Positions 7,252 to 15,567 of a DNA stretch of 64,000 bases are shown here, one piece after another. The first letter of the stretch is position 1. Every line of letters starts with the position of its first letter. The position numbers and the translations under genes were made by a program. The stretch lies in NCBI RefSeq assembly GCF_046600735.1, contig NZ_JBJMAW010000005.1:1-64000 (forward strand). Reading direction: 5' to 3'. The notes beneath the pieces were generated by a model. That model was not told where the DNA came from and searched no databases. It saw only the letters and a list, made by a program, of their open reading frames with translations. The stretch comes from Novilysobacter_A longmucuonensis. GTDB lineage: Bacteria > Pseudomonadota > Gammaproteobacteria > Xanthomonadales > Xanthomonadaceae.

Positions 7252-7734
7252 ATGACTACTGCATTCGACTTTTCCGCGACCGATATCGACGGGCGGCCGC
7301 GCGCGCTGGACGAGTTCCGCGGCAAGGTGCTGCTGATCGTCAATGTCGCCTCCGAGTGCGGGTTCACCCCGCAGTACGCCGGGCTGGAAAAGCTCTGGCG
7401 CGAGTACGGCCCGCGCGGGCTGGTGGTGCTCGGTTTCCCCTGCGACCAGTTCGGCCACCAGGAGCCGGGCGACGAGGCCGGAATCAAGGACTTCTGTGCG
7501 CTGCGCTACGAGGTCGGCTTCCCGATGTTTTCCAAGGTGGAGGTCAACGGCGGCGGTGCGCACCCGTTGTGGCGATGGCTCAAGGACGAGAAAGCCGGCT
7601 TTCTCGGCATCGACGCGATCAAGTGGAACTTCAGCAAGTTCCTGGTCGGTCGCGACGGCGAGGTGATCAAGCGTTTCGCGCCGGCCGACAAGCCCGAGTC
7701 GCTCGCGGGCGACATCGAGGCGTCGTTGGGTTGA
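7252..7734 (+). CDS. Glutathione peroxidase family protein
   Basis: Protein of 160 aa with AAAGGGG before the ATG. Thioredoxin-fold peroxidase: the peroxidatic cysteine is C36 in NVASECGFTPQY, followed by the GFPCDQFGHQEP motif and WNFSKFLV carrying the catalytic Trp/Asn. There is Cys rather than selenocysteine, and the length suits bacterial BtuE/GpxA enzymes, which usually use thioredoxin or glutathione to reduce hydroperoxides. No signal peptide, so cytoplasmic. Confidence 0.9.
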   Translation: MTTAFDFSATDIDGRPRALDEFRGKVLLIVNVASECGFTPQYAGLEKLWREYGPRGLVVLGFPCDQFGHQEPGDEAGIKDFCALRYEVGFPMFSKVEVNGGGAHPLWRWLKDEKAGFLGIDAIKWNFSKFLVGRDGEVIKRFAPADKPESLAGDIEASLG

Positions 7735-7778
7735 ACGCGTAGGGCTTGCAGCGACCGCCCCGCAAGCGCCGCGGGCCC

Positions 7779-7864
7779 CTGTAGGAGCGCCCCATGGGCG
7801 CGATCGGGACCCGTGCGCGATTCGTCGCGGTAGGTGATCGCGCCCATGGGGCGCTCCTACAGGA
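7779..7864. repeat. Inverted pair of REP elements (CCCATGGG type)
   Basis: Two copies of GTAGGAGCGCCCCATGGG in opposite orientation (7781-7804 and 7838-7860) with about 33 bp between them form one large potential hairpin between the convergent peroxidase and reductase genes. Confidence 0.85.
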
Positions 7865-7890
7865 GTCCCGCTGCTTTTGACCGCCGGCGC

Positions 7891-8700
7891 CTATTTCTCC
7901 ACGAACGCGCGTTCGAACACGTATTGGCCGGGCGTGCCGATGCGCGGGGCGGCGGTGAAGCCGCGGCCATCGAACAGGGTGCGGAAGTCGGCCAGCATCT
8001 GCGGGCTGCCGCAGATCATCGCGCGATCATGGGCCGGGTCGAGCGGCTCGATGCCCAGGTGCTTCATCATCTGGCCGCTCGCCATCAGGTCGGTCATGCG
8101 GCCGCGGTGGTCGTGGCCATCGTGGGTGAAGTTCTCGCGGGTCACGGCGGGGTAGTAGCTGAGCTTGCCGGCAATGACCTCGCCGAGGAACTCATGCCGC
8201 GGCAGCTCGTTGACGATGTAGTCGCGGTAGGCGAGATCGCGAGCGTGGCGCACGCCATGGGTCAGGATGACCCGGTCGAAGCGTTCGTAGGTGTGCGGGT
8301 CCTTGATGATCGACAGCCACGGCGCGAACCCGGTGCCGGTACCGAGCAGGTACAGGTTGCGGCCCGGGTGCAGGTCGTGGATCAGCAACGTGCCGGTCGG
8401 CTTGCGACCGACCACCACCTGGTCGCCCGGCTGGATGTCGCGCAGGCGCGAGGTCAGCGGGCCGTTTGGCACCTTGATGCTGAAGAACTCGAGCTGCTCC
8501 TCCCAGTTGGCACTGGCGATGGAGTAGGCGCGCAGCAGCGGGCGCGACGATCCGTCGGCCTGCGGCACCTGCAGCCCGATCATCACGAACTGGCCGTTGT
8601 CGAACCGGAAGCCGTGATCGCGGGTGGTGGTGAAGCTGAAGTAGTCGTCGGTCCAATGACGGACGTCCAGCACGGTTTCGGTGCCGAATGCAGAAGACAT
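7891..8700 (-). CDS. fpr: Ferredoxin--NADP+ reductase
   Basis: Protein of 269 aa. The FAD-binding motif RAYSIAS, the NADP-binding motif GTGTGFAP and the C-terminal VFERAFVEK are those of bacterial subclass FPR enzymes, which shuttle electrons between NADPH and ferredoxin/flavodoxin, often during oxidative stress. The leader just before the ATG is CCTCTCCCCC, which is anti-Shine-Dalgarno in character, so initiation may be weak or leaderless. The gene faces the peroxidase gene across a REP pair. Confidence 0.92.
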   Translation of the reverse strand: MSSAFGTETVLDVRHWTDDYFSFTTTRDHGFRFDNGQFVMIGLQVPQADGSSRPLLRAYSIASANWEEQLEFFSIKVPNGPLTSRLRDIQPGDQVVVGRKPTGTLLIHDLHPGRNLYLLGTGTGFAPWLSIIKDPHTYERFDRVILTHGVRHARDLAYRDYIVNELPRHEFLGEVIAGKLSYYPAVTRENFTHDGHDHRGRMTDLMASGQMMKHLGIEPLDPAHDRAMICGSPQMLADFRTLFDGRGFTAAPRIGTPGQYVFERAFVEK

Positions 8701-8739
8701 GCGGGGGAGAGGTGTCTTGGGGGAGGGGGTATTTTAAGC

Positions 8740-8871
8740 GGTCCGCAAAGGACGCTAAAAACGCAAAGGACAGCGAAGGTGGCATCCGCCAGCTCGTCCC
8801 CTACTTTTTTCTTACTTCTTACTTCTTACTTCTTACTTCTCTTTTTGCGTCCTTGGCGTCCTTTGCGGACC
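8740..8871. repeat. Imperfect inverted repeat with central TTACTTC heptamer run
   Basis: The left arm GGTCCGCAAAGGACGC (from 8740) and the right arm GCGTCCTTTGCGGACC (ending 8871) are nearly perfect inverted copies. Between them lie about four TTACTTC units (8812-8841). It sits between fpr and the UbiB-like gene. Confidence 0.75.
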
Positions 8872-8889
8872 AAAAAAACGCCACGCCCG

Positions 8890-10650
8890 TCACCGCGGCC
8901 CACGCTCCTCGTGCGGCTTGACCTTGTGGTCGCGGCGCATGGCGTTGAGGACGATGGTGATGCCCAGGCCGGCGCCGATCAGGAACAGCACCAGGGCGAT
9001 CGCCGGGTAGCCGAGCAGCATCGGGCCGGTCTCGACTCGCATCAGCAGCGCCGAGGCCAGGATCAGTGCGGCGGTGACGACGCCGGCGGTGATCCGGTTG
9101 GCGATCTTCTGCAGGCTCTCCATCAACTGCGAGTCCTCGAAACCGACCATGCGTATTTGCAGGCGGTTCTCCGACAACAGCGACAGCAGGTCCGACAGCT
9201 TGCGCGGCGATTCGCGCAGCAGCCCCTGCAACTCGATCATCTCGGAGGCCATGCCGGCGGGTGAGAACGACTTGCGCAGCCGCGCCCTCATCACCTGGTT
9301 GAGGTGCTCCTCGACGATGCGCTTGACGTCCAGCCCCGGCTCAAGCGCCTGGCAGACGCTTTCCAGGCTCAGCAGGGTCTTGCCCAGCAGGCTCAGTTCC
9401 GGCGGCGTGCGCAACCCGCACGCGGCGCCGAGGCGGGTCAGGTCGAGCACCAGCCGGCCCTCCGACATCGCCTTGGTCCCCGCATGTGCGGCGCTGGCGC
9501 GGCTGGCGTGGTGCGCGGCATAGCGCGAGACCAGCTGGCCGACCTCGCGCAGGTAGCGTTCCTCGTCGAAGTCCTCCAGCCGCGTGCCCATGGCGATCGC
9601 CTCGCCGGCGACCTCTTCGCCGCGGCCGTCGACGGCGGCGAACAGCAGCTTGAGCAGGCGGTCGCGCTGGCGCGGGGGCACGTGCGCGACCATGCCGAGG
9701 TCGAAGATCGCCATGCGGCCATCCTCGGTGACCAGCAGGTTGCCCGGATGCGGGTCGGCGTGGATCTCGCCGTGTACGAAGGCCTGGTCCAGATACCCGC
9801 GCATCAGCGCGTCGGCCAGGTAGGCCAGCGACTGCTCGGTGCGGCGCACGCCGCTGATCTCGGTGACCTTGGTGCCGCGCACCAGATCCATCGTCAGCAC
9901 CCGCGAACGGGTCATGTCCCATACCGGGCTGGGCACGAACAGCTCGGGATACTGCTCGAAGTGCTCGGCGAAGCGGTCCAGGTTCTGGGCCTCGATGCGG
10001 TAGTCGAGCTCGGCCAGCAAGGTCTTGCGGAACTCGTGCACCCAGTCGGCAAAGCGCATGCGGCGGCCGAGGTCGGTGCTGTGGTCGACCCGGCCGGCGA
10101 TCGAGGCGAGTGCATCGAGGTCGTCGCGGACCTGCTCGGACACGCCCGGCCGCTGCACCTTCACTGCGACCTCGCGGCCGCCGCGCAGGGTCGCGCGGTG
10201 CACCTGCGCCAGTGACGCACAGCCCAGCGGGGTCTCGTCGAAGCTCTCGAACAACTTGCTGATGCGGACCCCCAACTCGTCCTCGATCACCTCGCGTACC
10301 GCTTCGTAGCCGACCGGGGCGACGTGGTCCTGCATCCGCTCCAGCGCAATCAGGTAGGCCGGCGGCACCATGTCGGGACGCGTCGACAGCGACTGGCCGA
10401 CCTTGACGAAGGTCGGGCCGAGCGCTTCCAGGTCGCTGACGAACTCCTCCGGTTTGCCCGCGGTCGGCGGGACTTCACCCGCCGCCAGCACCGCCGCGTC
10501 CAGGTCGAGCCCGCTGAACACGCCCGCGTGCCGGTACTTCAGCAGGAACCGCACGATCTGCGCGGTCCGCGCCATGCCGCCGCGGTGACCGGAGCTACGC
10601 GACTCATTGCCGGTCTCGGCGCTTGCGTGGTCGGAGCTGGGATGGTTCAT
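8890..10650 (-). CDS. ubiB: ABC1/UbiB-family atypical kinase
   Basis: Protein of 586 aa from the ATG at 10650 (possibly about 25 residues shorter from MARTAQIVRF). Family hallmarks are GPTFVKVGQSLSTRPD (the KxGQ motif, near residue 80), the VAVKVQRPG lysine, HADPHPGNL (near 297) and the metal-binding DLGM. Two hydrophobic segments occupy the last 60 residues. UbiB proteins support ubiquinone biosynthesis. The other ubi genes are not adjacent here, and several xanthomonads carry extra ABC1 paralogues, so the exact orthology is uncertain. Confidence 0.8.
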   Translation of the reverse strand: MNHPSSDHASAETGNESRSSGHRGGMARTAQIVRFLLKYRHAGVFSGLDLDAAVLAAGEVPPTAGKPEEFVSDLEALGPTFVKVGQSLSTRPDMVPPAYLIALERMQDHVAPVGYEAVREVIEDELGVRISKLFESFDETPLGCASLAQVHRATLRGGREVAVKVQRPGVSEQVRDDLDALASIAGRVDHSTDLGRRMRFADWVHEFRKTLLAELDYRIEAQNLDRFAEHFEQYPELFVPSPVWDMTRSRVLTMDLVRGTKVTEISGVRRTEQSLAYLADALMRGYLDQAFVHGEIHADPHPGNLLVTEDGRMAIFDLGMVAHVPPRQRDRLLKLLFAAVDGRGEEVAGEAIAMGTRLEDFDEERYLREVGQLVSRYAAHHASRASAAHAGTKAMSEGRLVLDLTRLGAACGLRTPPELSLLGKTLLSLESVCQALEPGLDVKRIVEEHLNQVMRARLRKSFSPAGMASEMIELQGLLRESPRKLSDLLSLLSENRLQIRMVGFEDSQLMESLQKIANRITAGVVTAALILASALLMRVETGPMLLGYPAIALVLFLIGAGLGITIVLNAMRRDHKVKPHEERGPR

Positions 10651-10832
10651 GGGCGCCGGCGCCTCTCCACTGCGTTGCCGGCAGCCTAGCCGGTGCGGCG
10701 TCAAAGGGCGTTTCACCCGCGAGGCCGCCGCTTCGGCGTGCGCGCGTAGTGCGCCGCGCCTGCGAGGGTCGCGCGCGGGCGCAGCGTCGATCCTTATCAA
10801 AATTGTCACCCGCGCCCCGGCACGATGCGGGC

Positions 10833-11405
10833 ATGACCGATGCGACCGGACCGAATCCCCGCCGCTTGTGGACGATCGGCCACTCGACGCGAGACTGGGA
10901 GGTCTTCGTGGGCATGCTGCGCGATGCCGGCATCGCCGCGCTGGTGGACGTGCGGCGCTTTGCCGGCTCGCGGCGGCATCCGCAGTTCTCCGGCCAGACC
11001 ATGGCCGACGCCCTGCCTGAGGCCGGCATCGACTACCTGCCGATGCCCGATCTGGGCGGCCGTCGCAAGGCCGCTCCCGATACGCCCAACACCGCATGGC
11101 AAAACGCCAGCTTCCGTGGCTATGCCGACCACATGGCAACCCCGCCGTACCGCGCGGCGCGCGCGCGACTGGCCGAGCTTGCGCGCTTCCGGCCGACTGC
11201 GGTGATGTGCGCGGAGGCCCTGTGGTGGCAGTGCCACCGTGGCCTGATCTCCGATGACTTCAAGGCCGAGGGGTGGGAGGTCATCCATCTGACCGCACCC
11301 GGGCGCGCGGAGGAGCACCCGTACACGCGTGCGGTGCGGATCGTCGATGGACGCCTGAGTTACAGCGCACCGGCCCCCGACAACCCGCAGCCGGCGCTGT
11401 TCTGA
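10833..11405 (+). CDS. DUF488 family protein
   Basis: Protein of 190 aa. The ATG at 10833 gives MTDATGPNPRRLWTIGHSTR; the conserved TIGHS, DVRRFAGSRRHPQF, and CAEALWWQCHRGLI (normally CAE....CHR) motifs define DUF488. Function is unknown; the Cys/His pair suggests metal binding or a catalytic site. It is transcribed divergently from the UbiB-like gene with about 180 bp between them. Confidence 0.85.
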   Translation: MTDATGPNPRRLWTIGHSTRDWEVFVGMLRDAGIAALVDVRRFAGSRRHPQFSGQTMADALPEAGIDYLPMPDLGGRRKAAPDTPNTAWQNASFRGYADHMATPPYRAARARLAELARFRPTAVMCAEALWWQCHRGLISDDFKAEGWEVIHLTAPGRAEEHPYTRAVRIVDGRLSYSAPAPDNPQPALF

Positions 11406-11417
11406 AAACCCTGGCTA

Positions 11418-11458
11418 TTCCCCCCTTTGAAAAAGGGGGGGGTAGGGGATTTGAGCCC
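11418..11458. repeat. CCCCCTTT-GAAA-AAAGGGGG repeat
   Basis: A hairpin followed by GGGGATTTGAGCCC. Related copies lie at 27899, 34482 and 37191. It may also act as a terminator for the convergent DUF488 and BON genes. Confidence 0.7.
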
Positions 11459-11467
11459 TGGGACTCC

Positions 11468-12199
11468 TCAGCTTCGAGCCTTGCGTCCCTCGCGCCGGGT
11501 GGTGCCCTCTTCGGACTCGCTGCCGGAACGACGGTCGGATGCGACCGACTGCTCGGCCAGCGGATCCTCGATGCGCGCCGAGCTGGAAAAGCCGCTGCCC
11601 GGCTGGTTTTCCCCGCTGCGCATGGCCGCGCCGGGCGGGCCGAACGAATCGGCGCCGCGGTCCACGCGGATGCGGTTGTCGATGTCGCTGACGCCGCGCA
11701 TGGCGTCGACCAGGTCTTCGGTGCGGTGTTTCATGTGCCGCGCCGGTACCTCGCCGGTCAGCGTGACCGCACCGTTCTCGACCATCACCAGTATTTCGCC
11801 GGCGTCGATATGGTCATCGTCGGTCAGTCGGTCGTAGATCTCGTCGGTGATGCTCTGGTCGGAGCGTCGGTAGTTCTTCGGCCCGCGTCCGCGATGGCTC
11901 TGCCGCCCGCCATCCGCGCCGCGTGAGGTCTGCTCGCTGCCTTGCACACTGCCACCACGGCCATGCCCGCTCTGCGCGTGGCGACCCTGGTCCTGCGCGT
12001 AGCCGCCCTGGTGGCCGGTGCGCAGGTCGCCGTGCCCGCCCAATTCCCCCGATCCGAAGGAGTGCTGGCGCGAAGCATCGCGCTCGCCCCACTCGCGGTT
12101 GGTCACCGACGGCATGCCTTCATAGGGGCGCGCCTGGTAGCGCTGTTCACGGCTGCGATCGGATGAGCGGTGCTCGTCATGCGGCTGCTTGGAAGGCAT
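11468..12199 (-). CDS. BON domain-containing protein with low-complexity ends
   Basis: Protein of 243 aa from the ATG at 12199 with AGGAGAA upstream. The middle (about 110-180) is a BON domain (SITDEIYDRLTDDDHIDAGEI...GAVTLTGEVPARHMKHRTEDLVDAMRGVSDIDNRI, not quoted in full). BON domains bind phospholipid or lipid-like ligands and are common in envelope-stress proteins. The N terminus is rich in Gly, His, Gln and Arg and the C terminus in Ser/Glu/Arg; both look disordered. No signal peptide is visible. Confidence 0.8.
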   Translation of the reverse strand: MPSKQPHDEHRSSDRSREQRYQARPYEGMPSVTNREWGERDASRQHSFGSGELGGHGDLRTGHQGGYAQDQGRHAQSGHGRGGSVQGSEQTSRGADGGRQSHRGRGPKNYRRSDQSITDEIYDRLTDDDHIDAGEILVMVENGAVTLTGEVPARHMKHRTEDLVDAMRGVSDIDNRIRVDRGADSFGPPGAAMRSGENQPGSGFSSSARIEDPLAEQSVASDRRSGSESEEGTTRREGRKARS

Positions 12200-12474
12200 G
12201 TCGTTCTCCTGCCAGGGGGTGAGGTGAGGCCTTTTCCGGCTCCGTATGCCTACGGTAGGGCGGGGCACGTTACCGTCGTGCCAAGACTGACGCAGACCGC
12301 TTGGATCGGGTCAAGCTGAACCGTTCATTCGATTCCCAGCCAGTTGCCACCGCCCGGCTGTCGCGGAACTGAAGCGCGGCGACCACCTTTTCGTAACGTT
12401 TTGTCGACTACAACGAACCTCGGCGTGGCGCGGGATGCCACGTCTGTCCGTCCAACAGACTGCAGGAACTCGCC

Positions 12475-12675
12475 ATGCATATCACGCACGACAAACGCCG
12501 CGGCCAATACGACGTCGACACCGCACGCGGGGAGCTTCGCAAGCCCGGTGACCGCGACAACCAGCCCGGCCAGGGTGCTGACAAGCGCCAATTGCTGGGC
12601 GATGCGCACAAGGATCAGACCGGAGGCTTGCGCAGGCACCGTCCGGCGCGATCGCTACTCGAACTCGACGAGTAG
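12475..12675 (+). CDS. Small hydrophilic protein, hypothetical
   Basis: Protein of 66 aa starting MHITHDKRRGQYDVDTARGE with AGGAACTC before the ATG. It is very rich in Asp, Arg, Gly and Gln and has no hydrophobic segment. The reading frame begins in the usual position after a ribosome-binding site, and the opposite strand shows only a shadow frame. I recognise no family. Confidence 0.4.
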   Translation: MHITHDKRRGQYDVDTARGELRKPGDRDNQPGQGADKRQLLGDAHKDQTGGLRRHRPARSLLELDE

Positions 12676-12738
12676 TTGCCTGCGACGAGCCTTGATGGTC
12701 TAGCGCGCTTGCTGCTGCAGCGTTGAAGGCGCTGCAAC

Positions 12739-12779
12739 GAAAAGCGCCCCTTTCCGGCAGCACCGGAAAGGGGCGTCAT
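12739..12779 (-). terminator. Terminator of the DUF4142 gene
   Basis: The stem GACGCCCCTTTCCGG / CCGGAAAGGGGCGC is followed by TTTT on the minus strand. It is 38 bp beyond the stop codon at 12817. Confidence 0.8.
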
Positions 12780-12816
12780 TGGGGACTTCGGTCTAGCTGT
12801 GATCCTAGCTCTGACG

Positions 12817-13533
12817 CTATTGCGTCTTGCCCTGCAACTCCTGCCCCCGCTCGAGATGGCTGGCGATGGCGTCACGGGTCATGGTGAGGTGCTGGCGGAT
12901 CTGTTCGTCGTCGACGCCCTGCAGGCGCTCATCGAGCATCGCAAGGGCGTCGGTGTGGCCCTGGACCATCGCATCGATGTAGGCCTGCTCGTACTCGTCG
13001 CCTTCCATAGCACCCAGATCGCGCAGCACCATCTCGCCTTTCTGGCGCTGGGCCTGGACCTCGGGCATGTTGCCGACATCGGCCATCGCGCCGGCCTGCG
13101 GGCCCGCCACGTCGCCGCGCACGGCGGGATCGGCTGACGCTTCCGCGGAGTCGCCGACGGCGCCGCCGGTGTTCTGCATCAGCTGACGGGTCGTTTCGAG
13201 GTTTTGGGTGTGCTCGGTGTGCAGCATGTCGGCGAACTCGCGCACTTCGCCATCCACGTCCTTGTCGCGCGCCTGCTCGGCGGCGGCGATGTCGTGCTCG
13301 TCCACCGCCATCACCAGGGCCAGCGCTTCGGCGCCCTGGTCGGAGCCGACGGCGCTCTGGTCCATTGCCATCGTATCGGTCAGGGCGCCGTCGGTGACCG
13401 CCGGGTCGGCGGCCTCGGTGCCCGGTGGCGGCACCATCGCGCTGTCGTTGGCAATGTCGTCCTGCGCGCAGGCCGCCAGCACCGAGGCCGCCAGGATGGA
13501 GGCCGTCCAGATTGTCAGTGTCTTGTGGATCAT
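12817..13533 (-). CDS. DUF4142 domain lipoprotein
   Basis: Protein of 238 aa with GAAGGAG before the ATG at 13533. The signal peptide ends in a lipobox (SVLAAC), so it is anchored by a lipid at Cys21-22. Ferritin-like four-helix DUF4142 follows: histidine-rich helices with AVDEHDIAAAEQARDK, FADMLHTEHTQNLE and MVQGHTDALAMLDE. An acidic linker (about 25-75) and a Gly/Ala-rich insert (about 140-165) are lineage features. The family is secreted and of unknown function. Confidence 0.85.
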   Translation of the reverse strand: MIHKTLTIWTASILAASVLAACAQDDIANDSAMVPPPGTEAADPAVTDGALTDTMAMDQSAVGSDQGAEALALVMAVDEHDIAAAEQARDKDVDGEVREFADMLHTEHTQNLETTRQLMQNTGGAVGDSAEASADPAVRGDVAGPQAGAMADVGNMPEVQAQRQKGEMVLRDLGAMEGDEYEQAYIDAMVQGHTDALAMLDERLQGVDDEQIRQHLTMTRDAIASHLERGQELQGKTQ

Positions 13534-13812
13534 GGGAAATCTCCTTCGGGGGGAAGTACGGGCGCGGGGGCGCTTGAGTGCCGACCGTACGGGCCGCATC
13601 CGCACGCTAGAGCAGGGCGGATGCGTTGGCCGTGAAGGCGCTGGTAACGCGTTTTTCACAGATGTGGCGCGCGGTGCCTTGCCGCGGCAGGCCCTGGAAC
13701 CCAGTGCTCAAACGGCCGGGAGTTCTCTGCACTGCACACCTTCATGCTCTGCGGCGGGAGGCTTTGGGCGGCGAAGGTAGAATGGCCGTCCCCGACGCCA
13801 GCCCTTTACGCC

Positions 13813-15459
13813 GTGAGCCCTCCCCCAGACGCGATTTCGCCGACCCCGCCCGCCCGGACCGAGCCCGCAGCGGGCCAGCAGGCATCGACCCAACCGGCAT
13901 CGACCCAACCGGCGCCGACCAAGTCGGTATCGATCGGGCAGGAGGACTTCATCCAGTCCATTGCCGATGCACTGCAATACATCAGCTACTACCACCCGGT
14001 CGATTACATCCGGAACCTGGCCGCGGCCTACGAGCGCGAGGAGAGCAGCGCGGCCCGGGACGCGATCGCGCAGATCCTGATCAACTCGCGCATGTGCGCC
14101 GAAGGCCACCGCCCGATCTGCCAGGACACCGGCATCGTCACGGTGTTCCTGGAGATCGGCATGAACGTGCGTTGGGATGACGCCACCATGGGCGTGGAGG
14201 ACATGGTCCACGCCGCCGTGCGCCGCGCCTACCAGCACCCCGACAACAAGCTTCGCGCGTCGGTGCTGGCCGACCCGGCCGGCCGGCGCAGCAACACCGG
14301 CGACAACACGCCGGGCGTGGTCAACGTCAAGGTGGTGCCGGGCAACACGGTCGATGTGATCGTCGCGGCCAAGGGCGGCGGCTCGGAGGCCAAGAGCAAG
14401 TTCGCGATGCTCAATCCGTCCGACTCGATCGTCGACTGGGTGCTGAAGACCGTGCCGACCATGGGCGCCGGCTGGTGCCCGCCGGGCATGCTCGGAATCG
14501 GCATCGGCGGCACCGCCGAGAAGGCGATGCTGCTGGCCAAGGAATCGCTGATGGAGCCGATCGACATCACCGACTTGCAGGCGCGCGGGGCCTCCAATCG
14601 TGCCGAGGAGCTGCGGCTGGAACTGTATGAAAAGGTCAATGCGCTCGGGATCGGCGCGCAGGGCCTGGGCGGCCTGACCACGGTGCTGGACATCAAGGTC
14701 AAGGACTATCCGACGCATGCCGCCAACCTGCCGGTGGCGATGATCCCGAACTGCGCCGCGACCCGCCATGCGCACTTCGTGCTCGACGGCAGCGGGCCGG
14801 TGCAGCTCGAACCGCCGTCGCTGGCCGACTGGCCGGAGCTGACCTACGACAGCTCCAAGGGGCGCCGGGTCGATCTGGATGCGGTCACGCCCGAGGATGT
14901 CGCCAGCTGGAAGCCGGGCGAGGTGCTGCTGCTCAACGGCAAGCTGCTGACCGGCCGCGACGCTGCGCACAAACGCATCGTCGGCATGCTGGACGCCGGC
15001 GAGCCGCTGCCGGTCGATTTCCGCGGGCGCTTCATCTACTACGTCGGGCCGGTCGATCCGGTGCGCGATGAGGTGGTCGGCCCGGCCGGCCCGACCACCG
15101 CCACGCGCATGGACAAGTTCACCGCGCAGGTGCTCGGCCAGACCGGGCTGCTCGGCATGGTCGGCAAGGCCGAGCGCGGGCCGGTCGCGATCGACGCCAT
15201 CCGGCAGCACCGCTCGGTCTACCTGATGGCCGTCGGCGGCGCCGCCTACCTGGTGTCCAAGGCGATCAAGGCCTCGCGCGTGGTGGCGTTCGAGGACCTC
15301 GGGATGGAGGCGATCTACGAGTTCACCGTGCAGGACATGCCGGTGACGGTCGCGGTCGACAGCAGTGGCGAGTCGGTGCACCAGACCGGCCCGCGCGAAT
15401 GGCAGGCGAGGATCGCCGGCAAGCTAGGCGGCATTCCGGTTTTGGTGGAGCCGGCCTGA
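13813..15459 (+). CDS. fumA: Fumarate hydratase, class I (4Fe-4S)
   Basis: Oxygen-sensitive fumarase of the TCA cycle converting fumarate to malate. Length is 548 aa from the GTG at 13813, or 571 aa from an ATG at 13744; neither start has a convincing ribosome-binding site, and TAGAAT at 13778 could be a -10 box favouring the GTG. Three cluster cysteines sit in RMCAEGHRPICQDTG, GAGWCPPGMLG and IPNCAATRHAHF. The catalytic domain begins only at QEDFIQSIADALQYISYYH. The preceding about 38 residues are Pro/Thr/Ala-rich and contain a repeated STQPA unit coded by a 15-bp direct repeat. Confidence 0.93.
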   Translation: MSPPPDAISPTPPARTEPAAGQQASTQPASTQPAPTKSVSIGQEDFIQSIADALQYISYYHPVDYIRNLAAAYEREESSAARDAIAQILINSRMCAEGHRPICQDTGIVTVFLEIGMNVRWDDATMGVEDMVHAAVRRAYQHPDNKLRASVLADPAGRRSNTGDNTPGVVNVKVVPGNTVDVIVAAKGGGSEAKSKFAMLNPSDSIVDWVLKTVPTMGAGWCPPGMLGIGIGGTAEKAMLLAKESLMEPIDITDLQARGASNRAEELRLELYEKVNALGIGAQGLGGLTTVLDIKVKDYPTHAANLPVAMIPNCAATRHAHFVLDGSGPVQLEPPSLADWPELTYDSSKGRRVDLDAVTPEDVASWKPGEVLLLNGKLLTGRDAAHKRIVGMLDAGEPLPVDFRGRFIYYVGPVDPVRDEVVGPAGPTTATRMDKFTAQVLGQTGLLGMVGKAERGPVAIDAIRQHRSVYLMAVGGAAYLVSKAIKASRVVAFEDLGMEAIYEFTVQDMPVTVAVDSSGESVHQTGPREWQARIAGKLGGIPVLVEPA

Positions 15460-15476
15460 CCCGCCATGGGGCTGTT

Positions 15477-15548
15477 GTAGGAGCGGCTTCAGCCGCGATT
15501 CGTCGCGTGCATGCGTGCGGAAAAGCTCGCGGCTGAAGCCGCTCCTAC
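15477..15548. repeat. Inverted pair of REP elements (TTCAGCCG type)
   Basis: GTAGGAGCGGCTTCAGCC and its inverted copy flank a 26-bp spacer between the convergent fumarase and patatin genes. Confidence 0.85.
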
Positions 15549-15567
15549 GGGGTGCGAAAGTACGAGG

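Noticed and set aside
12325..12639. 104-codon minus-strand frame with hydrophobic stretch
   Set aside because: It overlaps the better supported small plus-strand ORF at 12475, lacks a ribosome-binding site and matches no family.
13708..15381. 557-codon minus-strand frame over the fumarase gene
   Set aside because: His/Val/Asp-rich shadow translation; the plus strand has all fumarase motifs.
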